Positions 47,349 through 55,296 of a stretch of DNA of 64,000 nt are shown here, piece after piece; the first letter of the stretch is position 1, and every line of letters begins with the position of its first letter. The translations under genes and the position numbers were made by a program. Source of the stretch: an uncultured Acidobacteriia bacterium (GTDB taxonomy: Bacteria > Acidobacteriota > Terriglobia > Bryobacterales > Bryobacteraceae); NCBI GenBank assembly GCA_903925975.1, contig CAIYHG010000086.1, positions 1 through 64,000 of the forward strand, given 5' to 3'. The notes under the pieces were generated by a model. That model was not told the DNA's origin, searched no databases, and worked only from the letters and a program-made list of their open reading frames with translations.

Positions 47349-48280
47349 TGCTGATAACGGCCCTCTTCTTTTGCCTCGCTTTCGCCACCGTGGCCGCCCT
47401 GCTCTGGTCTGGCCTGACGGTGATCAGAAGTAGGGAAGATCCTCTTGCCAGCCGGTTGGACGAGTTACAGGCCTACGCCATGGCGACGGTGGCGGGCAAG
47501 CCGCGGCGGCGCCGTAGCGGGGGCATCGAAGATAGCGCCCTCGCACTGATAGGCCTGTTCCCAGGCGGAGACGACTGGGTCCGCGGCGCAGAAGACGAAC
47601 TGGCGCATGCGGGTATCCGCCACAAGGGAGCCCTCGGCATTTATGCCTTTTTTCAGTTGGTTTTCCTGGTCGCCACGTGCGTCGGAATGGAGTACCTGCA
47701 GCGCGACAACGATCTGACGGCGAAGTTCGCGGGGCTGATTTCGGGAGTTATTCTCGGATGGCTCCTGCCCCGGCAAGGCTTGCACTATATGGTGCGGCGC
47801 TACCGCCGGAAGCTGCAAGACGCGCTGCCCGACACGGTCGATCTGCTTGGCGTAGTGCTCGGAACGGGACTCGCGCTCGACCAGGCCATGCTGCGCGTCA
47901 GCGAGGAGATGGAGTTCATCTATCCGGAACTCGCCTCCGAGTTCTCCACCGTCGTCATGCAGGTGAAAGCGGGCCAGGAGCGCAGCAAGGCGTTCCGGCA
48001 GCTTGTGTGGCGGACTGGACTTGAGGACATTAAGGCGCTCTCGGCGATGATCGTTCAGAGCGAGCGTTTCGGCACCAGCCTTGCCCAGACGCTAAAGGTT
48101 TATGCTGATTCACTGCGCACGCGCCGCCGCCTGCGCGCCGAAACGGCGGTCGCAAAGGCTGGGATCAAGATGCTATTCCCAATCGTGCTGTTTATCCTGC
48201 CGGCCCTTTTCGTTGTTACCCTCGTTCCCGGCATCCTAAGCGTGTTGCAGGACCTGGGTAACATGGGCTCCTCGCGATAG
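47348..48280 (+). CDS. tadC: Tad inner-membrane platform protein TadC
   Basis: The 310-residue protein has helices at the N terminus (LITALFFCLAFATVAALLWS), in the middle (FFQLVFLVATCVGMEYL, GLISGVILGWLLP) and at the end (MLFPIVLFILPALFVVTLVP). The T2SSF domain is marked by LPDTVDLLGVVLGTGLALDQ, then MLRVSEEMEF and SAMIVQSERFGTSLAQTLKV. The C-terminal KAGIKMLFPIVLFILPALF segment is diagnostic for TadC. It is the last gene of the operon; no U-tract hairpin follows on the plus strand, and 213 bases separate it from the tRNA terminator. Confidence 0.93.
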   Translation: MLITALFFCLAFATVAALLWSGLTVIRSREDPLASRLDELQAYAMATVAGKPRRRRSGGIEDSALALIGLFPGGDDWVRGAEDELAHAGIRHKGALGIYAFFQLVFLVATCVGMEYLQRDNDLTAKFAGLISGVILGWLLPRQGLHYMVRRYRRKLQDALPDTVDLLGVVLGTGLALDQAMLRVSEEMEFIYPELASEFSTVVMQVKAGQERSKAFRQLVWRTGLEDIKALSAMIVQSERFGTSLAQTLKVYADSLRTRRRLRAETAVAKAGIKMLFPIVLFILPALFVVTLVPGILSVLQDLGNMGSSR

Positions 48281-48483
48281 CGCAAGGCTGCCGCAGCATC
48301 TGGAGGTGGCCGGCGCGTTCGATCTGGGCGTACCGTTCGGGCGCGTGGCTTCATCGGGCGAAAGGTGATCCGACACCTTCTCGGGACGAAGTTCCCTACC
48401 GCCATCAACGGCGCCAACGGGCGCGGAAAGGTCCGATTGTACCCTGGGTGCTCGGTGCCTACGTGAGGTCTAGAATCAGGTCC

Positions 48484-48523
48484 AAAATCAAAACGGCGAC
48501 CACCCGATTTCGGATGATCGCCG
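48484..48523 (-). terminator. Intrinsic terminator of tRNA-Leu
   Basis: On the minus strand a 14-bp stem (48494-48523, closed by CGGCGA / TCGCCG, with two G-U pairs) is followed by TTTTGATTTT. On the plus strand the same positions would be C-A mismatches, so the structure is made for minus-strand RNA. It begins 17 bases past the tRNA CCA end. Confidence 0.85.
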
Positions 48524-48539
48524 CTAAGTTATTGAATCA

Positions 48540-48626
48540 TGGTGCGGAGAGGGGGACTTGAACCCCCACGAGATTGCTCCCGCTAGCACCTCAAGCTAGT
48601 GCGTCTGCCAATTCCGCCACCTCCGC
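48540..48626 (-). tRNA. leuU: tRNA-Leu (anticodon GAG)
   Basis: The 87-base tRNA has acceptor stem GCGGAGG / TCTCCGC with discriminator A and encoded CCA. The anticodon stem CTAGC / GCTAG encloses loop TTGAGGT, giving anticodon GAG, which reads CUC and CUU. A class II long variable arm and the T-arm GGGGG-TTCAAGT-CCCCC follow. It lies 16 bases behind secG, the same order as secG-leuU in E. coli, and is probably cut from the same transcript. A terminator follows at 48523-48484. Confidence 0.95.
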
Positions 48627-48642
48627 GTTGGTGACTAAAACC

Positions 48643-49032
48643 TTATTTCGGTGGCGCCGGGGCCGGAGCCTGCTGGCCTACCGGCGGGAGCGGGAACGTC
48701 TGCCCGCCGCTCGATGGGGCCTGCGCCGGAGCTGCCGGCTTCGCGGGCTGGCTCTGGGTTTGAGCCGGCGCCGTCTGCAGTACCGTCGAGCCCAAGCCCG
48801 CGTTACGCGTCGCCAGAATCGAGAGCGTCAGCGACGTGACCATGAAGAGCACCGCCGACACGGTGGTCGCTTTCGAAAGCAGCGTCGCCGAACCGCGGGG
48901 GCCAAATGCCGTCTGCGAGCCCATTCCGCCGAACGCGCCTGCAAGGTCCGCCGCCTTCCCGCTCTGCAGCAGGACCACGACGATCAGGAAGAGACAGACC
49001 AGTATGTGAACGATCAAGACCGCTATATACAT
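48643..49032 (-). CDS. secG: Preprotein translocase subunit SecG
   Basis: The 129-residue protein has two membrane helices ([20 protein letters not shown] and [20 protein letters not shown]). The SecG signature lies between them: [27 protein letters not shown], of which the GKxxxLAGAFGG part is diagnostic. SecG helps SecYE and SecA move proteins across the membrane. The C-terminal 50 residues are a low-complexity Pro/Ala/Gln tail, longer than in E. coli. tRNA-Leu follows 16 bases downstream, and mqnA ends 91 bases upstream. Confidence 0.94.
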   Translation of the reverse strand: MYIAVLIVHILVCLFLIVVVLLQSGKAADLAGAFGGMGSQTAFGPRGSATLLSKATTVSAVLFMVTSLTLSILATRNAGLGSTVLQTAPAQTQSQPAKPAAPAQAPSSGGQTFPLPPVGQQAPAPAPPK

Positions 49033-49123
49033 CTTTTTGTTTCCAGAGGGAATCTCCAGTATAGGGGAGCAATGATGCCCCCGTCAAACCTACCTGCGGC
49101 GAGCCACCAGCGGCCGGGCGGCG

Positions 49124-49924
49124 CTACGGACGGCCGGGCGCAGGCGCGGCCGCGGCTTCCTTGGCGTACTTCAGAAACAGGTTCATGCCCTGGTATTCGC
49201 GCGGGCCGAGCGCGTGCACAACACACTGCGTCAGGTAATCGCGGACAAATTCCGGGGCGAAGCCGAGGCGCCCGGATTCGGCGGCGACTATGTCGTCCAT
49301 GTGCGCGGCGCCGTAGAGGTACGATTCCCGGAAAGCTCCCACCACTTCCGGCGTAACTACGGCCGCGCGTCCCGCCCATACGGCAAACACCATCGGGAGG
49401 CCGGTCATCTCCACCCATTCCCTACCCAAGTCATAGACGTGATAGGGCAAAGCGCCCGGATCGATCCGCAGGGCCGGATCCCCAATCACCAGCGCGGCAT
49501 CGGCCGTCGAGAGCATCGCCTCTAAATCGGGCGCGTGCGAAGTCAGCGTAGGCCTCGCGCCGAAGCGGCGTTCGAGGATCACCCGGGCCAGTTGCACCGA
49601 AGTGCGCGAACTGGAATCGGCGGCCACGGTTCGGATTTCTCCCGCGGGACGCTTCGAAACCAGCAAGATGCTGCGCACCGGTCCCTGGCAGGCAATTCCC
49701 GTTCCGGGCAGGATGGCCAAATCCTGTTTTGTCAGCTCAAACGTGGGCACGATGCCGATATCAGCCGCACCCGACGCCAGCCGGTCGGCACACATGGCGG
49801 GCACCTGAAAATCCAGATCGAAGAGGCCGTGCTGGGGGCCGTGCAGCATGCCCCATACTAGAGGCGTGGTGTTGAGGTAACTTACCGCGCAGACGCGGAT
49901 GCGGGAGCCGTGAGCGGAGTTCAA
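49124..49924 (-). CDS. mqnA: Chorismate dehydratase MqnA (futalosine menaquinone pathway)
   Basis: The 266-residue protein belongs to the MqnA/MqnD family. It begins RVCAVSYLNTTPLVWGMLHG and has VPAMCADRLASGAADIGIVP, then SILLVSKRP, TSVQLARVILERRFG, AALVIGDPALRI and WVEMTGLPMVFAVWAGR. MqnA turns chorismate into 3-enolpyruvylbenzoate, the first step of menaquinone synthesis via futalosine. The arrangement SYLNTxPL...GxVP...GLPMVFAVWAxR fits MqnA better than MqnD. The start is TTG 49924 with no strong ribosome-binding site; no other start codon precedes the first strand. Confidence 0.9.
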   Translation of the reverse strand: MNSAHGSRIRVCAVSYLNTTPLVWGMLHGPQHGLFDLDFQVPAMCADRLASGAADIGIVPTFELTKQDLAILPGTGIACQGPVRSILLVSKRPAGEIRTVAADSSSRTSVQLARVILERRFGARPTLTSHAPDLEAMLSTADAALVIGDPALRIDPGALPYHVYDLGREWVEMTGLPMVFAVWAGRAAVVTPEVVGAFRESYLYGAAHMDDIVAAESGRLGFAPEFVRDYLTQCVVHALGPREYQGMNLFLKYAKEAAAAPAPGRP

Positions 49925-50091
49925 CTTCTATTTTAACAGGAGCCCCAAGGGCGCCCCACGGGGCCGTGGATAATCCATAAGCCAACTTAACCGCAACTAC
50001 ATCCCTCGTATCCCGGGACTATGTTTTTAGGTGTGGAGGTCTGGTATTCTCAGATGGAGCGGTTTTCCACTCGCGCCCGCTGGGAGACTGA

Positions 50092-53000
50092 ATGAATAGA
50101 TTTCGCGTTTTCTTCCCTTTTCTTGCCCTATTTAGCGCTTCGGTCGTCCACTCCCAAATCGGTTTGAATACGGTTCCATCGCGGACCGCGGGCCACCCCA
50201 AGACGACGTTGCCCGAGCAGAATTCACTGTATTCGGCGAGTCCGAACCTGGTGGAGGGACGCGAGTTGTACCATCCGCTGGGTATGGCGCTCGATAACTC
50301 CGTGACTCCGCCCGCGCTGTACGTGAGCGACACCGGGAATAACCGGGTTCTGGGCTGGAAGAACGCATCGGACTTCAAGAACGGTCAAATCGCGGATATC
50401 GTTATTGGGCAGAACGATTTCTTCACTACGTGGCCGGCCGGCCCGACGACGACGCCGCGGGCGCCGAATGCATCCGCGCCGCAGCAATCCGGGTTAACGA
50501 GTCCGACCGGACTGGCGGTGCGCAACGGGGACCTGTACGTGGTGGACAGTGGCAACAACCGCGTGCTGCGGTATCCAAGGCCGTTCGAGAACGCGGATCA
50601 CATCCCCAATTTGGTGATCGGGCAACCCAGCCTGAACGTGACCTCGGCCAATTTCACCGGTGACGTAAGCGCGCAGGGGGTCTATTTTTCGTCGAGCACG
50701 GTAGCTTTCGCCGAATCGATTGCGTTTGATGACAGCGGAAACTTGTGGCTGACGGACCCGGGCAACCGGCGCGTGCTGGAGTTCGCCGCGGCGGATGTGG
50801 CCCGCCCGGGCGGGGCTGGCCTGACCGCGATTTGCGTCCTGGGGCAACTGGATTTTGGGACGACGCGCACGAATCTCAGCGTGACCGTGGCGAACCTGAA
50901 GGTCGCGGACCAGTTCGCCATTCCCAGCGCGCTAGCATTCGACAGCAAGGGCAGGCTGTTCGTAGCCGATTACGACGCCAGCGCGTCCACATTCAGCCGG
51001 GTGCTGGCTTTCGTGCCGCCGTTTTCGACGGCCATGTCCGCATCGCGCATCATGGGGGTCGTGGCCGCAACTCAGAATCTGACCAAGCCGCAGCAGTATG
51101 CCACAATCTTCAACTCTCCGAGTGCGCTCTTCATCCTGCAACCAAATGACACGGTGGGGGTTGTGGATACGGGCTACAGCCGCGTGCTGCTCTTCCCGGC
51201 CTTTGACGCGTGGCCCAAGGACGATGTTCAGTTTTCTCCCCAAGCCGCAGTTGTGGTGGGGCACCCCGATTTCACGAGCTTCCTGGCGAACGACACCCCG
51301 GTCACGCAGACGTACTCCTCGCCGCCCAGTGCGACAGTGTTCTCCCAGCCCGCTGCGGCGGCCGTGGGCAATGGCGAGCTGTTCATAGCCGACGCCGGGA
51401 ACAACCGCGTTCTCGCACTGCCGATAGCGAACACCGCCGTATCGCCGGCCACGCGGGTGCTCGGGCAGGAGCGGATGGACACGGGATCGGTAAACCTGGT
51501 GGAAAGCCGCGGGCTGCAGTTCATGCCCGCGAGTTCGTTCCGCGATGCCGGACTGGCGATCGACTCAACAGGTTCCACGCCGCACCTCTACGTGGCGGAT
51601 ACATATAACAACCGCGTGCTGGGCTACAAGGATATGCGCAAGGTGGTTGCCGGAGCGCCGGCCGATCTGGTGATCGGGCAAGCCGACTTCGCGAGCTCGT
51701 TGTGCAACTCGACGGGAAACCCCGCGGCGCCCACCGATTCCAGCCTGTGCGGGCCGGTGGGGCTGCTGGTGGATTCGGCAGCCAACCTGTGGGTGGCCGA
51801 CCGCGGAAACGGACGCGTGCTGCGGTTCCCGGCTCCCTTCGCTCAAACGGGGCAACCAAAGGCTGACCTGGTTCTGGGGCAGGCCTCGTTCACGGGTTCG
51901 AGAGTAACCAACGCCACCCAATCCACCATGGCCTCACCCAGCGGGCTGGCGATGACGGTGAGCGGCTACCTGGCGGTATCGGACCAGTCGCATGACCGCA
52001 TACTGGTGTTCGCGCCTGCTAACGGCGCGTTCCAAAACGGCCAGTCGGCCGTCAAGGTGATCGGCCAATACGACTTCCGAAGCACTGCGTCGGGGACGGA
52101 TATGGCGTCCCTGAATGCGCCCCGGCATCTCGCCGCCGATAAGGACGGGCGACTGTACGTGGCCGATGCCGGCAACAACCGCGTGCTGATCTACGACTCG
52201 GTAGAGGGCCTGTTCTTCCCAACATCCGGCGGGAGCGCGGCCAAAGCCATCACCGGATTGAGCACGCCGCTAGGGGTATACGTAAATCCAGGAACCGGCG
52301 AGATCTGGATTGCGGAGGCGAACACGGGCAAGTTCCTCCGCTACCCCAGCTATGCCGCCCTGCTGACCAGCCCAACCTCCCTGGGCTCGATCGCATCGCC
52401 GGGCTATGCGCTCACCATGGCGCAGGATCTGTACGGCGCGCTGGTAACGGCGGACAGCACGAACCGGATTGCGTTCTATTTCCCCGGATTAAAGACACAG
52501 AACCTGGCCAATATGGTGGACGGCCGTCCGTTGGCTCCGGGCATGATCGCGTCCGTACTCCCCGTAAATACGACCAACCCGTTCGGCGCGGATACGGTGG
52601 ACTTCGGGGGCCACCTTGCGCTGCCGAAGATCCTCGGAGGCATCCAAGTACTGGTCGATGGTAAGGAAGCGTCGCTGTATATGGTTTCGCCGCTGCAGAT
52701 CAATTTTCAGGTGCCGCTCTCGACTCGCACGAGCGGCTATGCCGATCTTCAGGTGGTGAACCAGATTACCGGGCAGGTCTACGCGGCAGGGGCGTCGCTG
52801 ACGAGCGCGGTGTCGCCGGGGCTCTTTCTATCTCCGCCGACCCAATCGGGCGCCTACCGGCAGGCGGCGGTGATCAACTGGGACACGCATACGGCGAACA
52901 CCGCCAGCAACAAGGCGAAACGGGGATCGTACATCGAAATCTACGGCACGGGCTTTGGTTTCGTCCCGGGCGGGCCGAATGACGGAACCCCGCCGGACGG

Positions 53001-53259
53001 ACCGGTTTGGACAAACGTCAAGCCGCAGGTGCTCATCAACGGTATCGACGTGAATGACTCCGCCAAGTACAACGAAGCCTGGGAACACGTAACGTATTGG
53101 GGCCTGGCGCCGGGGCTGGTCGGCGTATGGCAGATCAACATTCAGATTCCGAAGACGGTGGTCCCGTCCAGCACCGCCACTACTGATTTGGTGATTGTAG
53201 TCAACAGCATGCCGTCTTACGACTACACCCAGTACAGGACGTTTATCAGCGTCGAGTAG
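50092..53259 (+). CDS. Secreted NHL-repeat protein with TIGR03437 domain
   Basis: The 1055-residue protein has a signal peptide (FRVFFPFLALFSASVVHS). Many NHL-type blades follow with the recurring pattern LYVxDTGNNRVLxW/Y and xxVIGQxDF (for example ALYVSDTGNNRVLGWKN, ADIVIGQNDFFTT, LYVADAGNNRVLIYDS). The final 240 residues form a TIGR03437 module (GGIQVLVDGKEASLYMVSPL, QINFQVPLSTR, later GSYIEIYGTGFGF and VWQINIQIPK). It is a surface or periplasmic propeller protein of unknown ligand. GGGAG lies seven bases before ATG. It is convergent with the diguanylate cyclase gene, 9 bases apart. Confidence 0.85.
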   Translation: MNRFRVFFPFLALFSASVVHSQIGLNTVPSRTAGHPKTTLPEQNSLYSASPNLVEGRELYHPLGMALDNSVTPPALYVSDTGNNRVLGWKNASDFKNGQIADIVIGQNDFFTTWPAGPTTTPRAPNASAPQQSGLTSPTGLAVRNGDLYVVDSGNNRVLRYPRPFENADHIPNLVIGQPSLNVTSANFTGDVSAQGVYFSSSTVAFAESIAFDDSGNLWLTDPGNRRVLEFAAADVARPGGAGLTAICVLGQLDFGTTRTNLSVTVANLKVADQFAIPSALAFDSKGRLFVADYDASASTFSRVLAFVPPFSTAMSASRIMGVVAATQNLTKPQQYATIFNSPSALFILQPNDTVGVVDTGYSRVLLFPAFDAWPKDDVQFSPQAAVVVGHPDFTSFLANDTPVTQTYSSPPSATVFSQPAAAAVGNGELFIADAGNNRVLALPIANTAVSPATRVLGQERMDTGSVNLVESRGLQFMPASSFRDAGLAIDSTGSTPHLYVADTYNNRVLGYKDMRKVVAGAPADLVIGQADFASSLCNSTGNPAAPTDSSLCGPVGLLVDSAANLWVADRGNGRVLRFPAPFAQTGQPKADLVLGQASFTGSRVTNATQSTMASPSGLAMTVSGYLAVSDQSHDRILVFAPANGAFQNGQSAVKVIGQYDFRSTASGTDMASLNAPRHLAADKDGRLYVADAGNNRVLIYDSVEGLFFPTSGGSAAKAITGLSTPLGVYVNPGTGEIWIAEANTGKFLRYPSYAALLTSPTSLGSIASPGYALTMAQDLYGALVTADSTNRIAFYFPGLKTQNLANMVDGRPLAPGMIASVLPVNTTNPFGADTVDFGGHLALPKILGGIQVLVDGKEASLYMVSPLQINFQVPLSTRTSGYADLQVVNQITGQVYAAGASLTSAVSPGLFLSPPTQSGAYRQAAVINWDTHTANTASNKAKRGSYIEIYGTGFGFVPGGPNDGTPPDGPVWTNVKPQVLINGIDVNDSAKYNEAWEHVTYWGLAPGLVGVWQINIQIPKTVVPSSTATTDLVIVVNSMPSYDYTQYRTFISVE

Positions 53260-53268
53260 GCTTCCGGA

Positions 53269-54468
53269 CTACGCTACGGGCGGGCGCTGTTGGGCAGCGC
53301 CCGCCGCGCGCGTGCGCTTCATCCGGTACATCATCAGGTCCGCATCTTCCAGGGCCTCGCGCAAGCCGCGGCCGCTCGAATCGGCCGTACCCCAGCTAAA
53401 CGAAATCGGCAGCGCGCCGTAGCCGCGCACGCGGAAGTCGTGCAGGCGGGCTTCGATTTCGGCCATGCGGTTACGCGCCACGTTCGAATGCTGATCTTGG
53501 AAGAGAATCACGAATTCGTCTCCGCCCCAGCGGAAAGCCTCATCCTCGTGGCGAATGGAGGCCGTCAGCAAGTGGCCGATATTGCGTAGAATCTCGTCGC
53601 CTACCAAATGGCCGTAGCTATCGTTGACGTCCTTGAAATTGTCCATGTCGCAGACCGCGACCACTCCCTGGAACAACGGACCGCCCGGCTCCATCCGGCG
53701 GGCAAGAGCCGCCTGGTTGAGCAACCCGGTAAGGTGGTCAAGATCGATCTCACGGGCGTTATCCCGGCGGGCGCGATCCAATTCCGCGCCCAAGTCACGG
53801 ACCCGGTCGATCTGGCTTTCACTCCACGTTGCCATTGCGGCAAAGGCCATCAGGCAGTGCAGGGCCAGCAGCACGGCTCCGGCATACGAGTGATAAGGGC
53901 GCAGGTAGCTGGCCCAACCCGCGGGGGAACCGCGCAGAGCAGAGAAGCCGACTGCCGCCTCGGCGGCGTTGGCTGCCGCGGCGGCAAGCACGGCCAGACG
54001 GAACACGCGGGCGCCCCAGCCGGCGTTGCGGCGTAACGTCGCGTAGTTGAACGCATAACCGCAGCAGAGGGCCACTTCGTACGCCGGCTCATAGGCCCGT
54101 AACCGGCCGAACCAGAGCCCCAAGGCCCAAACCAGTGCGACGAATATGGGCAGAATGGCGATCAGCCGCAGCACGCTGCGCCAGTCGCCGGCGGCGCCGG
54201 CGAAACCTACGCGCGCAGCCGCAATCAGGATGATCGCGAACCCGAACTGAAAGACCGCATACGGCGCAAGCCACGCCGGGTTGGACGACCGCAACAGCTC
54301 GAAGCCAAGCGGGTGAGCCACCACCTGCGTGGCCGCCGCCGCGGCCCACAAGCCGAAGTAAACGGCGCCAGACTGGCGCCAGAGGAACAAAAAGACCGCA
54401 CCAAACAGCAACCATCCAGCTTCCTGGAGAAAGAAGACTGCAGGATCGGCTAGCGGCAGGGCGTCCAT
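53269..54468 (-). CDS. Membrane-bound diguanylate cyclase (GGDEF)
   Basis: The protein has about 399 residues. Roughly seven hydrophobic helices (residues 1-210) form a sensor region of unknown type. A GGDEF domain follows, with DLDHLTGLLNQAALARRM, CDMDNFKDVNDSYGHLVGDE and the active-site FRWGGDEFVILFQ near residue 312. It should make cyclic di-GMP. An RxxD inhibitory site is not obvious. ATG 54468 has GGAG ten bases upstream, inside the end of ymdB; TTG 54477 would overlap the ymdB stop (TTGA) but is too close to that site. There is no EAL domain. Confidence 0.9.
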   Translation of the reverse strand: MDALPLADPAVFFLQEAGWLLFGAVFLFLWRQSGAVYFGLWAAAAATQVVAHPLGFELLRSSNPAWLAPYAVFQFGFAIILIAAARVGFAGAAGDWRSVLRLIAILPIFVALVWALGLWFGRLRAYEPAYEVALCCGYAFNYATLRRNAGWGARVFRLAVLAAAAANAAEAAVGFSALRGSPAGWASYLRPYHSYAGAVLLALHCLMAFAAMATWSESQIDRVRDLGAELDRARRDNAREIDLDHLTGLLNQAALARRMEPGGPLFQGVVAVCDMDNFKDVNDSYGHLVGDEILRNIGHLLTASIRHEDEAFRWGGDEFVILFQDQHSNVARNRMAEIEARLHDFRVRGYGALPISFSWGTADSSGRGLREALEDADLMMYRMKRTRAAGAAQQRPPVA

Positions 54469-54473
54469 TGCGC

Positions 54474-55253
54474 TCAATCTCCGTTTATAGCGTGGCGGCG
54501 TATGGCCCGTGCGCGGCCGGTAGCCTCATCCACGTCCACGATTACGGCGTGCAACTCCGGCTCCTTGCTCGATGCCTCCATGCGCACCGGAAGCGCGGTT
54601 AGAAAGCGGCGGATGATGATATCCGTATCCACGCCGATGACCGATTCGTACGGCCCCGTCATTCCGCAATCGGTCTGATAGGCGCAGCCTTGCGGAAGAA
54701 TGCGCGAATCGGCGGTAGGCACGTGCGTGTGCGTGCCGACCACGGCCGAGACGCGGCCGTCCAAGTACCAGCCCATGGCGATCTTCTCGCTCGTTACCTC
54801 GGCGTGAAAATCGAGGAAGCGAACCTTCACGGCCGGGTCCAGGCTGGCCAGGATTCGATCGGCCGTGCGGAAGGGGCAATCGGTATGGGGCATGTAGACG
54901 CGGCCCTGAAGGTTCAGCACGGCGCAGTCAACGCCGTTGCGCGCCTTCACCACTGCCAGGCCGGAGCCCGGAGCGTCAGGGTAGTTGGCTGGACGAAGCA
55001 GGCGCGGCTGGCGGTTCAGGTAATCGTAGATTTCGCGCTTATCCCAGATGTGGTTTCCGCTAGTCAGAACGTCCAGTCCAAAGGAGAAGAGTTCTTCGGC
55101 GATGGCGGGCGTGACGCCGAAGCCGCCGGCGGCGTTCTCGGCATTGGCAATCGCCAGATCGATGCTGTTCGACGCAATAATGTCCTGCAAATGGTCGGAC
55201 ACAATGCGCCGTCCCGCGGAAGCGAAAATGTCGCCTACGAACAGAATGTTCAT
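54474..55253 (-). CDS. ymdB: YmdB-family metallophosphoesterase
   Basis: The 259-residue protein belongs to the TIGR00282/YmdB family: ILFVGDIFASAGRRIV at the start, AIANAENAAGGFGVTP, LTSGNHIWDKREIYDYL, RFLDFHAEVTSEKIAMGWYL, and VGTHTHVPTADSRILP give the metal ligands (Asp8, the NAEN pair, GNH, HAE and THTH). In Bacillus the homologue cleaves 2',3'-cyclic nucleotides and affects biofilm and nanotube formation. It lies 43 bases after the permease and overlaps the cyclase gene. The two nucleotide-signalling genes are therefore probably expressed together. Confidence 0.92.
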   Translation of the reverse strand: MNILFVGDIFASAGRRIVSDHLQDIIASNSIDLAIANAENAAGGFGVTPAIAEELFSFGLDVLTSGNHIWDKREIYDYLNRQPRLLRPANYPDAPGSGLAVVKARNGVDCAVLNLQGRVYMPHTDCPFRTADRILASLDPAVKVRFLDFHAEVTSEKIAMGWYLDGRVSAVVGTHTHVPTADSRILPQGCAYQTDCGMTGPYESVIGVDTDIIIRRFLTALPVRMEASSKEPELHAVIVDVDEATGRARAIRRHAINGD

Positions 55254-55296
55254 TCCAGGACTTCAAGTTAACATGCCGGACGCGCCGACGCCCGTC

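Noticed and set aside
49957-49970. CCACGG/CCGTGG palindrome upstream of mqnA as an operator
   Set aside because: The 6-bp arms with a 2-base centre are easily formed by chance at this GC content, and no promoter element is near.
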